The position numbers were made by a program, and so were the translations under genes. Below are positions 28,731 to 37,402 of a DNA stretch of 47,686 bases, piece by piece. The notes under the pieces are model-generated. The model saw nothing but the letters and a program-made list of their open reading frames with translations. It made no database searches and was not told the DNA's origin. The stretch lies in NCBI GenBank assembly GCA_030019415.1, contig JASEEX010000001.1, positions 40,403-88,088 of the forward strand, written 5' to 3'. Positions within the stretch are counted from its first letter, which is position 1, and every line of letters starts with the position of its first letter. This stretch comes from Thermodesulfovibrionales bacterium (GTDB lineage: Bacteria > Nitrospirota > Thermodesulfovibrionia > Thermodesulfovibrionales > SM23-35).

Positions 28731-29242
28731 TGCTTCCCGAATTATTCTTTGCGTATTTTGCAGTTACCATCGTCCTCTTTTCGATATTTGTTGTCACTGC
28801 CAGAAATCCAGTTCATAGTGTCCTGTGGATGCTCCTGCTGTTCTTTCATATCGCAGGACTTTACCTCTTCCTGAATGCCGAGTTTATCGCAGCAATACAG
28901 ATAATTATTTATGCAGGGGCAATACTCGTGCTTTACCTCTTTGTTGTTTTTCTTCTGAATCTCAGGGAGGAATTAAAGATATACAGGTTTATTGGTGGAT
29001 GGCCTTCAGGGTTAACCTTTGGTATTGCACTCCTTGCGGTCATTATACTGTCAATACGATCATTCATAGCCGCTCCTCCGGGAAAATATTCAATAAATCT
29101 CATAAGGGAAGAGACTCATACAAAGGCCCTTGCAAAACTTTTATACACAGACTACCTCTTCCCCTTCGAGATAATATCAGTCATACTTTTAGTGGCAATA
29201 GTTGGCGTTATAGTCCTTGCAAAAAGGAGGCTTAAGACCTGA
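28730..29242 (+). CDS. nuoJ: NADH-quinone oxidoreductase subunit J
   Basis: Five-helix membrane subunit, 170 residues, with the conserved third helix ([21 protein letters not shown]). Its ATG overlaps the nuoI stop by one base, with AAGGA upstream. Confidence 0.95.
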   Translation: MLPELFFAYFAVTIVLFSIFVVTARNPVHSVLWMLLLFFHIAGLYLFLNAEFIAAIQIIIYAGAILVLYLFVVFLLNLREELKIYRFIGGWPSGLTFGIALLAVIILSIRSFIAAPPGKYSINLIREETHTKALAKLLYTDYLFPFEIISVILLVAIVGVIVLAKRRLKT

Positions 29243-29243
29243 A

Positions 29244-29546
29244 ATGGTCCCTTTAAACTGGTATATGTTACTCAGCGCCGTGGTTTTCACAATAGGGGTA
29301 ACGGGATTCCTCATGAGGAGAAACATAATCATTATGCTCATGTCAATTGAGTTGATGTTAAATGGTGTAAATATAAATCTGGTTGCCCTCAGCCATTACC
29401 TTCAGGATATGCGGGGCCAGATACTGACGTTTTTCGTGATTTCTGTTGCAGCTGCCGAGGCTGCTATTGGATTAGCCATAATCATTGCGTTATTCAGAAA
29501 CAAGGCCACAGCCCATGTGGATGAAGTACAGGAGATGAAGGGATGA
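29244..29546 (+). CDS. nuoK: NADH-quinone oxidoreductase subunit K
   Basis: MrpC-like three-helix subunit. The two buried glutamates lie in [14 protein letters not shown] and [12 protein letters not shown]. The track starts at TTG 29217 inside nuoJ. The ATG at 29244, directly after the nuoJ stop, gives [10 protein letters not shown] and a 100-residue protein, the family norm, so I chose it. Confidence 0.95.
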   Translation: MVPLNWYMLLSAVVFTIGVTGFLMRRNIIIMLMSIELMLNGVNINLVALSHYLQDMRGQILTFFVISVAAAEAAIGLAIIIALFRNKATAHVDEVQEMKG

Positions 29547-29555
29547 TACAAATAA

Positions 29556-29583
29556 AAAGTTTAAAGTTAAAAGTTAAAAGGTT
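29556..29583. repeat. Heptanucleotide tract (AAAGTTA-type) abutting the nuoL ribosome site
   Basis: Four 7-bp units, AAAGTTT AAAGTTA AAAGTTA AAAGGTT, fill the gap between nuoK and nuoL. The AAAGG of the last unit is the only Shine-Dalgarno-like sequence for nuoL, 8 nt before its ATG. Confidence 0.8.
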
Positions 29584-29589
29584 TAAGAC

Positions 29590-31503
29590 ATGAAGCTGTA
29601 TTTGCTCATACCATTCCTTCCCCTTGCAGCATTTGTAATAAATATCCTTTTCGGTAGGACCCTCATAAGGGATAAGGCACATTGGGTTTCTTGCCCTACA
29701 ATAATAGGCTCCCTTGTGGTTTCTGTGATAACTCTCATTGACGTTATTAATGGAAAGATAATCAACGAGGACCTATATACATGGGTAGTCTCTGAAAAGT
29801 TCATAGTATCTATCGGTTTTCTCATTGACCAGCTCACCGCAGTAATGCTCATAGTCGTTACAGGTGTAGGGTCTCTTATTTTTATATATTCCATCGGCTA
29901 CATGCACGGCGATAAAGGCTATTACAGGTACTTTGCGTATCTCAGCCTCTTCGTATTCTTCATGCTCATGCTCGTTATGGGAAATAACTTTCTTGTGCTC
30001 TACCTCGGCTGGGAGGGTGTTGGTCTCTGTTCCTATTTTCTTATAGGTTTCTGGTTCGAGAAAAAGTCGGCATCCGATGCGGGGAAGAAGGCCTTTATAA
30101 CATGTAGATTCGGTGATTTTGGATTTGCCCTCGGAGTAATATTGATATTCCTTACCTTCGGAACACTTCACTATGTGCCTGTTTTTGATGAGGTAAAAGG
30201 CGTTGCCGGTCAGACGATAAATATCCTTGGATGGGAGGTTGATTTAATAACCCTCATAGCCTTGCTCCTTTTTGCGGGTGCCGTCGGTAAATCAGCCCAG
30301 ATACCCCTCCATGTCTGGCTACCTGATGCAATGGAAGGTCCAACACCTGTCAGTGCACTCATACATGCCGCAACAATGGTCACGGCAGGTGTATTCATGG
30401 TAGCAAGATGCAACCCCATATTTAACCTCTCAGAGGTCGCAATGCTTACAGTGGCTGTTATCGGAGCAGTTACGTCCCTGTTCGCAGCTACTATCGCCAT
30501 TTTCCAGAATGATATAAAGAGGATAATTGCCTACTCTACCATCAGCCACCTCGGGATGATGTTCGCAGCATGCGGTGTCGGTGCATATGCTGCAGGGATA
30601 TTTCACCTTTATACCCATGGATTTTTTAAGGCTTTACTCTTCCTCGCTGCTGGTAGCGTCATCCATGCCGCCCACCATAATGATATTCAGAGGATGGGAG
30701 GGCTCAAAAAATACCAGCCAATCACCTATATCACAATGCTTATTGCAGCATTAAGCGCTGGAGGGATTCCTGGCCTCGCAGGGTTTTTCAGCAAGGACGA
30801 GATAATATGGTCTACCTTTGCCTCTGGTAGCCCTGTAGGAACACTTGTATGGATTCTCATGATCGCTATCGCATTCTTCACACCCTTTTACTCATTCAGG
30901 ATGATATTCCTTACATTCCACGGGAAATTCCGTGGAACCCATGAGGAGGAGCATCATCTCCATGAATCACCTCCTGTTATGACCATACCTCTTATGTTAC
31001 TGGCAGCAGGTGCCCTCGGAGCAGGATGGGTTGGGATTCCAACTATTCTGGGTGGAGGTGCTCATATTGCTCATTTCCTTGAGCCTGTGCTCGGGCATCC
31101 AGAACTGCATGGCACGCATGCGCAGGAATTTGGTGTGATGGGTCTTTCGACAACTATAGCCCTTTCCGGAATCGTTATTGCTGCAATCCTTTATCTCATA
31201 AAGACATATCTACCCCTTAGACTTGCTCAGGGCTTTAGCGGTATCTACAGGGTAGTTTTTAACAAATATTATGTTGATGAATTGTATAACTTAACAATCG
31301 TAAAGCCCGGACTCTGGATTGCTGATAGCTTTATCGAGCGTTTCACAGACGCAAAGATAATAGAAGGTATTGTGAATGGCGTCCCGAGGTCAATAGGAAG
31401 ATTCGCCGGGATATTAAGGAAAGTGCAGACGGGCATTACACAACATTATGCAATTATAATGGCTGCAGGTGTATTTATCTTGATTGTCTTAATCTTATGG
31501 TGA
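29590..31503 (+). CDS. nuoL: NADH-quinone oxidoreductase subunit L
   Basis: The largest antiporter-like proton-pumping subunit, 637 residues. Conserved segments include YLGWEGVGLCSYFLIGFW, PLHVWLPDAMEGPTPVSALIHAATMV, IAYSTISHLGMM and YTHGFFKALLFLAAG. The C-terminal lateral helix region follows a His-rich loop (EEEHHLHE). The helices around GFFSKDEI are typical of NuoL. Confidence 0.96.
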   Translation: MKLYLLIPFLPLAAFVINILFGRTLIRDKAHWVSCPTIIGSLVVSVITLIDVINGKIINEDLYTWVVSEKFIVSIGFLIDQLTAVMLIVVTGVGSLIFIYSIGYMHGDKGYYRYFAYLSLFVFFMLMLVMGNNFLVLYLGWEGVGLCSYFLIGFWFEKKSASDAGKKAFITCRFGDFGFALGVILIFLTFGTLHYVPVFDEVKGVAGQTINILGWEVDLITLIALLLFAGAVGKSAQIPLHVWLPDAMEGPTPVSALIHAATMVTAGVFMVARCNPIFNLSEVAMLTVAVIGAVTSLFAATIAIFQNDIKRIIAYSTISHLGMMFAACGVGAYAAGIFHLYTHGFFKALLFLAAGSVIHAAHHNDIQRMGGLKKYQPITYITMLIAALSAGGIPGLAGFFSKDEIIWSTFASGSPVGTLVWILMIAIAFFTPFYSFRMIFLTFHGKFRGTHEEEHHLHESPPVMTIPLMLLAAGALGAGWVGIPTILGGGAHIAHFLEPVLGHPELHGTHAQEFGVMGLSTTIALSGIVIAAILYLIKTYLPLRLAQGFSGIYRVVFNKYYVDELYNLTIVKPGLWIADSFIERFTDAKIIEGIVNGVPRSIGRFAGILRKVQTGITQHYAIIMAAGVFILIVLILW

Positions 31504-31507
31504 TGAT

Positions 31508-33046
31508 ATGGAACAGGTAATGATGAATAATCTACCGTATCCGATCCTTAGCACTATTATATTTCTTCCTGTTATAGGAGTCCTGGTACTTCTTATCATA
31601 AGCAGGTCTCAGGAAACGCTTTTAAAATGGGTAGCTCTCATATTTGCTGTCGCCACATTCCTCCTTTCACTTCCCCTGTTTATAAACTTTGATAAGTCAA
31701 CATTTAAGATGCAGTTTGTCGAGAGGCACGATTGGATTCCTGCTTGGAATATAAAATACTACTTAGGCGTTGATGGTATAAGCGTCTTCCTTGTCCTCCT
31801 CACTACCCTCTCAACGGTCCTCTGCGTCCTTATATCATGGCATGCTATAAAGATAAAGGTAAAAGAGTTTTATATAGCAATCCTTCTAACATGTGGAGCA
31901 ATCGCAGGTGTGTTCTGTTCCTTAGACTTCATATTATTCTATATCTTCTGGGAGGCAATGCTCATACCCATGTACCTCATTATAGGGGTCTGGGGAGGGC
32001 CAAACAGGATCTATGCAACAATAAAGTTCATCCTCTATACACTTGTGGGAAGTGTACTCCTTCTGGTCGGGATAATATTCCTCTACCTCTATGGAGGGAC
32101 ATCCGATATCCTCGAATTGATGGAAAGGACATATCCTTACACGATGCAGCTCTGGCTCTTCTGGGCCTTCTTTGCAGCCTTTGCAATAAAGGTCCCTATG
32201 TTCCCTGTGCATACCTGGCTTCCAGATGCACATACTGAGGCACCAACAGCAGGCAGTGTCATCCTTGCAGCCATACTCATCAAGATGGGTGCATATGGTT
32301 TCCTCAGATTCTCCCTACCCTTTTTCCCTGAGGCTACAAAGTCTATGGTTCCTGCCATGTTGACCCTTTCTGTTATAGCCATTATATATGCTGGATTGGT
32401 ATGCCTCGCCCAGAAAGACTTAAAGAGGCTTATTGCATATAGTTCGGTGAGCCATATGGGTTTTATTACAATGGGAATCTTCGCCCTTAACAGCCAGGGA
32501 ATAGAGGGCGGAATTTTACAGATGATCAACCACGGGGTTGTAACGGGTGCACTCTTCATGTGCGTAGGAATAATATATGACAGGACACATTCGAGGCAGA
32601 TAGCAGACCACCAGGGGCTTTCAATACCCATGCCTGTTTTTGCAGCCTTTGCTATGGTCTTTACACTCGCTGCCATAGGACTCCCGGGGACTAATGGATT
32701 CATAGGGGAATTCCTCACCATCCTCGGTGGGTTTACAGCGAATAAATTAGTAGGTGTGCTTGCTGCAACAGGAGTAATCATAGGAGCCGGCTATATGCTC
32801 TGGCTTTATCAGAGGTTATTCTTTATGAGGATTCATGAGAAGGTTGTGGGTCTTCCCGATATGGATCTAAGAGAAATAGTAACGCTAACACCTCTCCTTA
32901 TCCTTGTATTCTGGATAGGTGTTTATCCAGTCCCATTCCTTGACTTCATGCATCCATCAGTCCAGCATCTCTTAGAGAGGGTTAATGTAGCAGGTGGTAT
33001 GCAAGAGATGAACATAGCAAGAACCCTTATGGAGGTGATCAGATGA
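31508..33046 (+). CDS. nuoM: NADH-quinone oxidoreductase subunit M
   Basis: Second antiporter-like pumping subunit, 512 residues. YYLGVDGISVFLVLLTTL, FYIFWEAMLIPMYLIIGVWGG, VHTWLPDAHTEAPTAGSV and RLIAYSSVSHMGF identify it as NuoM. It starts 4 bp after nuoL and overlaps nuoN by 4 bp. Confidence 0.96.
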   Translation: MEQVMMNNLPYPILSTIIFLPVIGVLVLLIISRSQETLLKWVALIFAVATFLLSLPLFINFDKSTFKMQFVERHDWIPAWNIKYYLGVDGISVFLVLLTTLSTVLCVLISWHAIKIKVKEFYIAILLTCGAIAGVFCSLDFILFYIFWEAMLIPMYLIIGVWGGPNRIYATIKFILYTLVGSVLLLVGIIFLYLYGGTSDILELMERTYPYTMQLWLFWAFFAAFAIKVPMFPVHTWLPDAHTEAPTAGSVILAAILIKMGAYGFLRFSLPFFPEATKSMVPAMLTLSVIAIIYAGLVCLAQKDLKRLIAYSSVSHMGFITMGIFALNSQGIEGGILQMINHGVVTGALFMCVGIIYDRTHSRQIADHQGLSIPMPVFAAFAMVFTLAAIGLPGTNGFIGEFLTILGGFTANKLVGVLAATGVIIGAGYMLWLYQRLFFMRIHEKVVGLPDMDLREIVTLTPLLILVFWIGVYPVPFLDFMHPSVQHLLERVNVAGGMQEMNIARTLMEVIR

Positions 33047-34470
33047 ATCTCCAGTTTCCTGATCTCACTCCTGTAATGCCTGAGCTTTTTATGACAGCCC
33101 TTGCCCTCATACTCCTTTGCACAGAACTTCTTGTAAAAAAGAAAGGGATCCTCGCAGCTTTGAGCATCTTGGGTGTGGTTGTTGTTGCATATACCCTGAT
33201 TGGTTCTTCCGGTACCACCTTCGGGGGAATGTTTGTCTCTGATGGTTATAGCACATTCTTTAAGGTCATCTTTTTTGTTAATGCCATCTTATCTGTTTTA
33301 ATATCCATTAAATATATTGCTATAGAGAGGGTCAATTTTGGAGAATACTACAGTCTCATCCTGATTTCAACACTCGGCATGATGATTATGGCCTCTGCTG
33401 CTGACCTTATAGTGCTTTATCTCGGCCTTGAACTCATGGCCCTTAGCACTTATGTCCTGGCGGGTTTCATAAGATATGATATTAAATCAAATGAGGCGGC
33501 ACTGAAGTATTTCCTCCTTGGTGCTTTTTCATCGGCCTTCCTTCTTTATGGAATTTCAATGATCTATGGTCTTACAGGTACGACAGATATTAAATCAATA
33601 GCACTTTACATAAGCGAAAAGGGTCTTACAGAGAATCCTGCACTCTCCCTCTCCATGATACTCTTTGCTGTTGCCTTTGGGTTCAAGATTGCTGCAGTAC
33701 CATTCCACATGTGGGCACCTGATGCTTATGAAGGAGCACCGACATCAATTACAGCCTTTATGTCTGTTGGTCCCAAAGCAGCCGGTTTTGCAGTTCTCGG
33801 AAGGGTCTTCATGATTGCCTTTGCGTCGATAAAGCTCGAATGGGTAGCTGTGTTCATACCACTTTCAATCCTCTCTATGGCTGTAGGTAATATTGTTGCC
33901 ATAGCCCAGACAAATATTAAGAGGATGCTTGCTTATTCATCTATTGCTCATGCGGGGTATGCCCTTTTAGGTATTATTGCAGCAAACAATGAAGGACTTG
34001 CCAGTATGATGAGCTACCTGATGATATATGCATTCATGAATATCGGTGCCTTTGCAGTAGTAATCATGCTCAGGAGTGAGGATTTCAAAGGTGATAGTAT
34101 TTCAGACTACGAAGGTCTTTCCAGGGCCCACCCATTATTAGCAGCCCTTATGCTGATATTTATGTTTTCCCTTACAGGAATACCACCTACAGCCGGATTT
34201 ATGGCTAAGTTGTATGTATTTATGAGTGCAATAAATGCTGGTTACACATGGCTTGTTGTTGTTGCTGTAGTCTTCGCTGTTATATCTGCATATTTCTATC
34301 TCAGGATTATCATGTATATGTATATGAGGGAGCCGAAGGTTGAGGTCAGCCTTTCTACATCTCCATCATTAGGGCTTGCCCTTGGAGTGACAACTGTGGC
34401 CGTGCTTGCGATAGGTGTATTCCCATTATACCTCGTAGAGCTTGCCAGGGCAGCAATATCAGGGTTTTAA
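33043..34470 (+). CDS. nuoN: NADH-quinone oxidoreductase subunit N
   Basis: Third antiporter-like subunit, 475 residues. LGLELMALSTYVLAGF, AVPFHMWAPDAYEGAPTS, KRMLAYSSIAHAGYALLG and TGIPPTAGFMAK are characteristic. GGAGG lies 7 nt before the ATG inside nuoM. It is the last gene of the operon. No clear terminator hairpin was found before the convergent gene that ends at 34495. Confidence 0.96.
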   Translation: MNLQFPDLTPVMPELFMTALALILLCTELLVKKKGILAALSILGVVVVAYTLIGSSGTTFGGMFVSDGYSTFFKVIFFVNAILSVLISIKYIAIERVNFGEYYSLILISTLGMMIMASAADLIVLYLGLELMALSTYVLAGFIRYDIKSNEAALKYFLLGAFSSAFLLYGISMIYGLTGTTDIKSIALYISEKGLTENPALSLSMILFAVAFGFKIAAVPFHMWAPDAYEGAPTSITAFMSVGPKAAGFAVLGRVFMIAFASIKLEWVAVFIPLSILSMAVGNIVAIAQTNIKRMLAYSSIAHAGYALLGIIAANNEGLASMMSYLMIYAFMNIGAFAVVIMLRSEDFKGDSISDYEGLSRAHPLLAALMLIFMFSLTGIPPTAGFMAKLYVFMSAINAGYTWLVVVAVVFAVISAYFYLRIIMYMYMREPKVEVSLSTSPSLGLALGVTTVAVLAIGVFPLYLVELARAAISGF

Positions 34471-34494
34471 AATCAAGTTTATACACTCTTGAGG

Positions 34495-35010
34495 TCATGA
34501 TACTAATGTCCTCTCCGGCAGGCCCCTTTCAATCGATGGGAGAATCCTTATAGTAACCTTCACCTTTCCATCCCTCAGCCAGTAATCCACTTCAAGAACA
34601 TCGCTGACACCAAAGACAAAAGGCATATATAAGGGTCTCAATTCATAACCAATGGTATTGCCTTTGTCATCAATAATTCTACTTAACTGAGAACGATAAA
34701 AGGAATTGTGATAGCTGATAAACTTATGTCCCTCATCGAGTGCCTCTTTTCCAGAAAGGCCCCTTTTTATCCTATAGTCGAATTTCGGTGCATAGGGCTC
34801 CAGAGTGTATTGGTCTCCTTCAAGATCAAGGATGGCTACCGTTTCAATGTCATTGATGTCTCTGCTTCCATAAAGTATTAATGTAAATACCCCATTTATG
34901 TCGTCCTTTTTTATCTCCTCAGTCCTCAGGTGTCCTGTAATAGCAAAAACATTGTTGACTATGAAGAGATGGATGGCTATAAGAATAAAAATATTGAGAA
35001 TATTTTTCAT
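34495..35010 (-). CDS. Secreted protein of unknown function
   Basis: A 171-residue protein with a clear signal peptide (ILNIFILIAIHLFIVNNVFA), so probably periplasmic. The mature part is polar with beta-rich segments (GVFTLILYGSRDINDIETVAILD) and has no cysteine and no motif I recognise. GGAGG lies 8 nt before the ATG. It follows the AICAR transformylase gene by 22 bp and is likely cotranscribed with it. Confidence 0.75.
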   Translation of the reverse strand: MKNILNIFILIAIHLFIVNNVFAITGHLRTEEIKKDDINGVFTLILYGSRDINDIETVAILDLEGDQYTLEPYAPKFDYRIKRGLSGKEALDEGHKFISYHNSFYRSQLSRIIDDKGNTIGYELRPLYMPFVFGVSDVLEVDYWLRDGKVKVTIRILPSIERGLPERTLVS

Positions 35011-35032
35011 AAAGAACGCCTCCCAGGCGACT

Positions 35033-36325
35033 TCAGTGTTTAAATGCCCTCTGACCTGTGAAGACCATAGCTACCTTTGGATTCGCTTCATTGCAGGCTA
35101 TGATGGATTCAAAATCCCTTTCAGAGCCCCCTGGATGCACTATTGCTGAGATACCCTCTTTAATACCAACATCAACTCCATCTCTGAAAGGAAAGAATGC
35201 ATCAGAGACCATTACAGACCCTATAAGTCCACCTTTATTCTTGTTAGTCTCCTCATCTATCTCAAGGAGTGCATCCCTGTCCCTTTTTCCATTCTTCACA
35301 TCAAGCTCAAATGTCTTATAAGGAATACCATATTTCTTGAAGCACAGGGCATCAGCGTATTTTGTATATGCCTTAAAGATTGCAATCTCAGCCACACCTA
35401 CCCTGTCCTGCTCACCTGTTCCAATTCCGACAGTCACACCTTCTTTGACAAATACCACAGAGTTTGATGTAATACCCTGCTCCACATTCCAGCCAAATAA
35501 CATATCAGCATATTCCCTATCAGTCGGCATTCTTTCTATAAAATATTCTTTCCCCTTATATGTTGTCTTTGCAGGTAAGAAGTCTTCCTTCGATTTAATT
35601 TTATTTATAGGAGACTGTTGGACTATGATGCCTCCGTCAATTAACGATTTAAAATCCACAAAGCGGAGGGTCCTGTATTTTTCTAACTCGTTAATCCTGC
35701 TTATTCTGATAATCCTCAGATTCTTTCTCCTCGATAAGATATCTACGGTTCCTTCTTCAAACTCAGGTGCAGCGACAACCTCGAGGTAGTTTCCGCTGAC
35801 CATATCTGCTGTCTCTTTATCTATTGCTCTGTTGACAACGAGGCATCCTCCGAAGGCTGCAATCCTGTCTGCCATGTTAGCCTTCTCATAGGCATCTGCC
35901 AGCGTCTTTCCGTAAGCGACACCACAGGGGTTATTGTGCTTCAGGATCACAGCCGCAGGACGACCCATGAGATATTTAATAATATTCAGACCGTTATCGA
36001 GATCCGTTAGATTAATCTTCCCAGGATGTTTTCCTGCCTGAATCATATCCTCTTCAGTAATGCTGCTAACAAGGCCGTTTCCAGGCTGGATAAACTGGCA
36101 ACCTCCGAGGGTCAGATTCCCATTAATCAATTCATAAAGTGCAGCCTCCTGTTCAGGATTTTCACCATACCGAAGACCCTTTTCTATTAATTCACCCGTT
36201 TTTTCATCAGGTATCTTCCATGTTCTTTTTCTGTAGATTAATGTCTGATCCCCGAATTTGATTATCATCTCATCAGGGAAATGGTCTTCCATGATAGTGC
36301 GGTACATCTTCTTTATGTCTGACAT
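35033..36325 (-). CDS. Stand-alone AICAR transformylase (PurH C-terminal domain only)
   Basis: Transfers the formyl group from 10-formyl-THF to AICAR in the penultimate purine step. It has the AICARFT core motifs LKHNNPCGVAYG, FGGCLVVNR, SDAFFPFRDGVD, IVHPGGS and the terminal FTGQRAFKH. The N-terminal MGS-like IMP cyclohydrolase domain of ordinary PurH is absent: the protein starts about 70 residues before RYGENPEQ, with no room for it. The cyclohydrolase must be encoded elsewhere. The track begins at TTG 36331; the ATG at 36325 has GGAGGG 6 nt upstream (430 residues). Confidence 0.85.
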   Translation of the reverse strand: MSDIKKMYRTIMEDHFPDEMIIKFGDQTLIYRKRTWKIPDEKTGELIEKGLRYGENPEQEAALYELINGNLTLGGCQFIQPGNGLVSSITEEDMIQAGKHPGKINLTDLDNGLNIIKYLMGRPAAVILKHNNPCGVAYGKTLADAYEKANMADRIAAFGGCLVVNRAIDKETADMVSGNYLEVVAAPEFEEGTVDILSRRKNLRIIRISRINELEKYRTLRFVDFKSLIDGGIIVQQSPINKIKSKEDFLPAKTTYKGKEYFIERMPTDREYADMLFGWNVEQGITSNSVVFVKEGVTVGIGTGEQDRVGVAEIAIFKAYTKYADALCFKKYGIPYKTFELDVKNGKRDRDALLEIDEETNKNKGGLIGSVMVSDAFFPFRDGVDVGIKEGISAIVHPGGSERDFESIIACNEANPKVAMVFTGQRAFKH

Positions 36326-36343
36326 AAACAACCCTCCTTCTAT

Positions 36344-36475
36344 TTAGGATTTCTTTTTTAGTTTCAATGTCTCTTCGAGCATCAAGATATATCTTAATTT
36401 AACAGGCTCTACTGCCTTCGTATCCAGCATCTTGAAATAATATCCTTTCTGTCTCAATCGTTCGATTAAGCTCAC
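36344..36475 (-). CDS. Candidate 43-residue ORF, or frameshifted tail of the zincin gene
   Basis: This ORF is not in the track. From GTG 36475, in the frame one base off the upstream gene, it encodes MSLIERLRQKGYYFKMLD... and ends RYILMLEETLKLKKKS 18 bp before the AICAR transformylase. The segment YILMLEETLK is identical to the C-terminal part of the YkgJ-family protein at 45152-45973, which speaks for real coding. It overlaps the last 77 bp of the zincin gene. It could be a small coupled gene, the true C-terminus of the zincin gene reached by a frameshift, or the remnant of a YkgJ paralogue. No ribosome site precedes the GTG. Confidence 0.45.
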   Translation of the reverse strand: MSLIERLRQKGYYFKMLDTKAVEPVKLRYILMLEETLKLKKKS

Positions 36476-37142
36476 GACGAAGTCTTAAAAGTTCTTGAAT
36501 TGCAAAATCATCAGCATACCTTTCAACCCTCGAATAAATGTCTTTAAGCTTTCGCCTTCTTAGCCAGGATCGCCTTCCGCCTGATAAGGAATGATTTACT
36601 ATAGCAGTAAAGTAGCATTCATTCCCTGCCGTCCTTGTATGTCCTATTTCATGAAGGAAAAGGAAGGTATAAAGCTCATCAGGTTTAATTTCCACCCCTA
36701 ATTGTTTGCTCAGACGGTGACATACAGATTCACGATCCAGATCTGGATTAAGATAGATGTTATAACCTCCGTTATATCCCTTCGACAGGGTATTGTAAGC
36801 AAGTTTACCTTTACTCCATTTTCCATCCATATCACCCTCAATGCCTATATAATTAATATTATGTTCATTGGCATATCTCAGCATTGTCTGAAAATCTACG
36901 AAGCTATGAAAGAACCTGATTTTTTCCAGCATCTCTGAAACACGCTTAACAAAGATGCCCCTGTATGTTTTCGGCATCTCAACCTCTATAGAACCTAAAA
37001 GTGGTAGTTTGAGTAAAAGGGTCTTTTCATCCAGTCTGTCTAACTTTATTCCTATAAATCTAAGAAGGAAGTAGACAGAACCTATTCCGATTATTAACCC
37101 GAGGATAAGGGTAAAAAGGGGAGAAATTCCTTGCACCATCAT
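36399..37142 (-). CDS. Membrane-anchored zincin-like metallopeptidase of unknown family
   Basis: An N-terminal membrane helix (PLFTLILGLIIGIGSVYFLL) is followed by a soluble domain with FLFLHEIGHTRT, a HExxH zinc motif. About 45 residues later, ERYADDFAIQELL offers a Glu/Asp as the third ligand. The substrate is unknown. The track starts at GTG 37151; ATG 37142 has AAGAGG 8 nt upstream (247 residues). The last 26 residues are doubtful, because the alternate frame there encodes a peptide shared with another protein of the window (see 36344-36475). Confidence 0.65.
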   Translation of the reverse strand: MMVQGISPLFTLILGLIIGIGSVYFLLRFIGIKLDRLDEKTLLLKLPLLGSIEVEMPKTYRGIFVKRVSEMLEKIRFFHSFVDFQTMLRYANEHNINYIGIEGDMDGKWSKGKLAYNTLSKGYNGGYNIYLNPDLDRESVCHRLSKQLGVEIKPDELYTFLFLHEIGHTRTAGNECYFTAIVNHSLSGGRRSWLRRRKLKDIYSRVERYADDFAIQELLRLRRELNRTIETERILFQDAGYEGSRAC

Positions 37143-37174
37143 TAGCATCACCTCTTTATTCCACCTGAAAATAG

Positions 37175-37222
37175 GTCAGGCGTCTCGCCTGACATTGTAT
37201 CCATTCGAGGCAAGATACCTCG
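37175..37222. repeat. Pair of short palindromes
   Basis: GTCAGGCG-TCT-CGCCTGAC (37175-37193) and CGAGG-N7-CCTCG (37206-37222) lie between the zincin gene and hppA. They are perfect stems with short loops, of the kind found in dispersed bacterial palindromic repeats. Confidence 0.7.
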
Positions 37223-37298
37223 GCTATTTTCGTTATTCTTTGTGTCTCTTTGAGACATGATTATTTCATCATTATATCATTTAGTGCCGAAATATAAG

Positions 37299-37337
37299 AT
37301 TGCTTCGGTCGTCCGCCTAAGGCGGAGACCTCGCAAT
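37299..37337. repeat. REP-like palindrome with TCCGCCTNAGGCGGA core
   Basis: Outer arms attgc/gcaat enclose the 15-bp palindrome TCCGCCTAAGGCGGA (37312-37326). The same 15-mer, differing only in the central base, forms the 3' end of qmoA at 43145-43159. Confidence 0.8.
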
Positions 37338-37357
37338 GACATAAGAGGGTGAAAATA

Positions 37358-37389
37358 AAAAGGCCGACAGACGTGTCTGCCGGCCTTTT
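37358..37389 (-). terminator. Rho-independent terminator of hppA
   Basis: Fifteen-bp arms (aaaaggccgacagac/gtctgccggcctttt) contain one position that is G-U on the minus-strand transcript, and they are followed there by TTTTTATTTT. It lies 14 bp past the hppA stop. Confidence 0.9.
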
Positions 37390-37402
37390 GAATACTAAAT
37401 CC

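Noticed and set aside
32137-32781. 214-residue minus-strand ORF
   Set aside because: Antisense shadow of nuoM.
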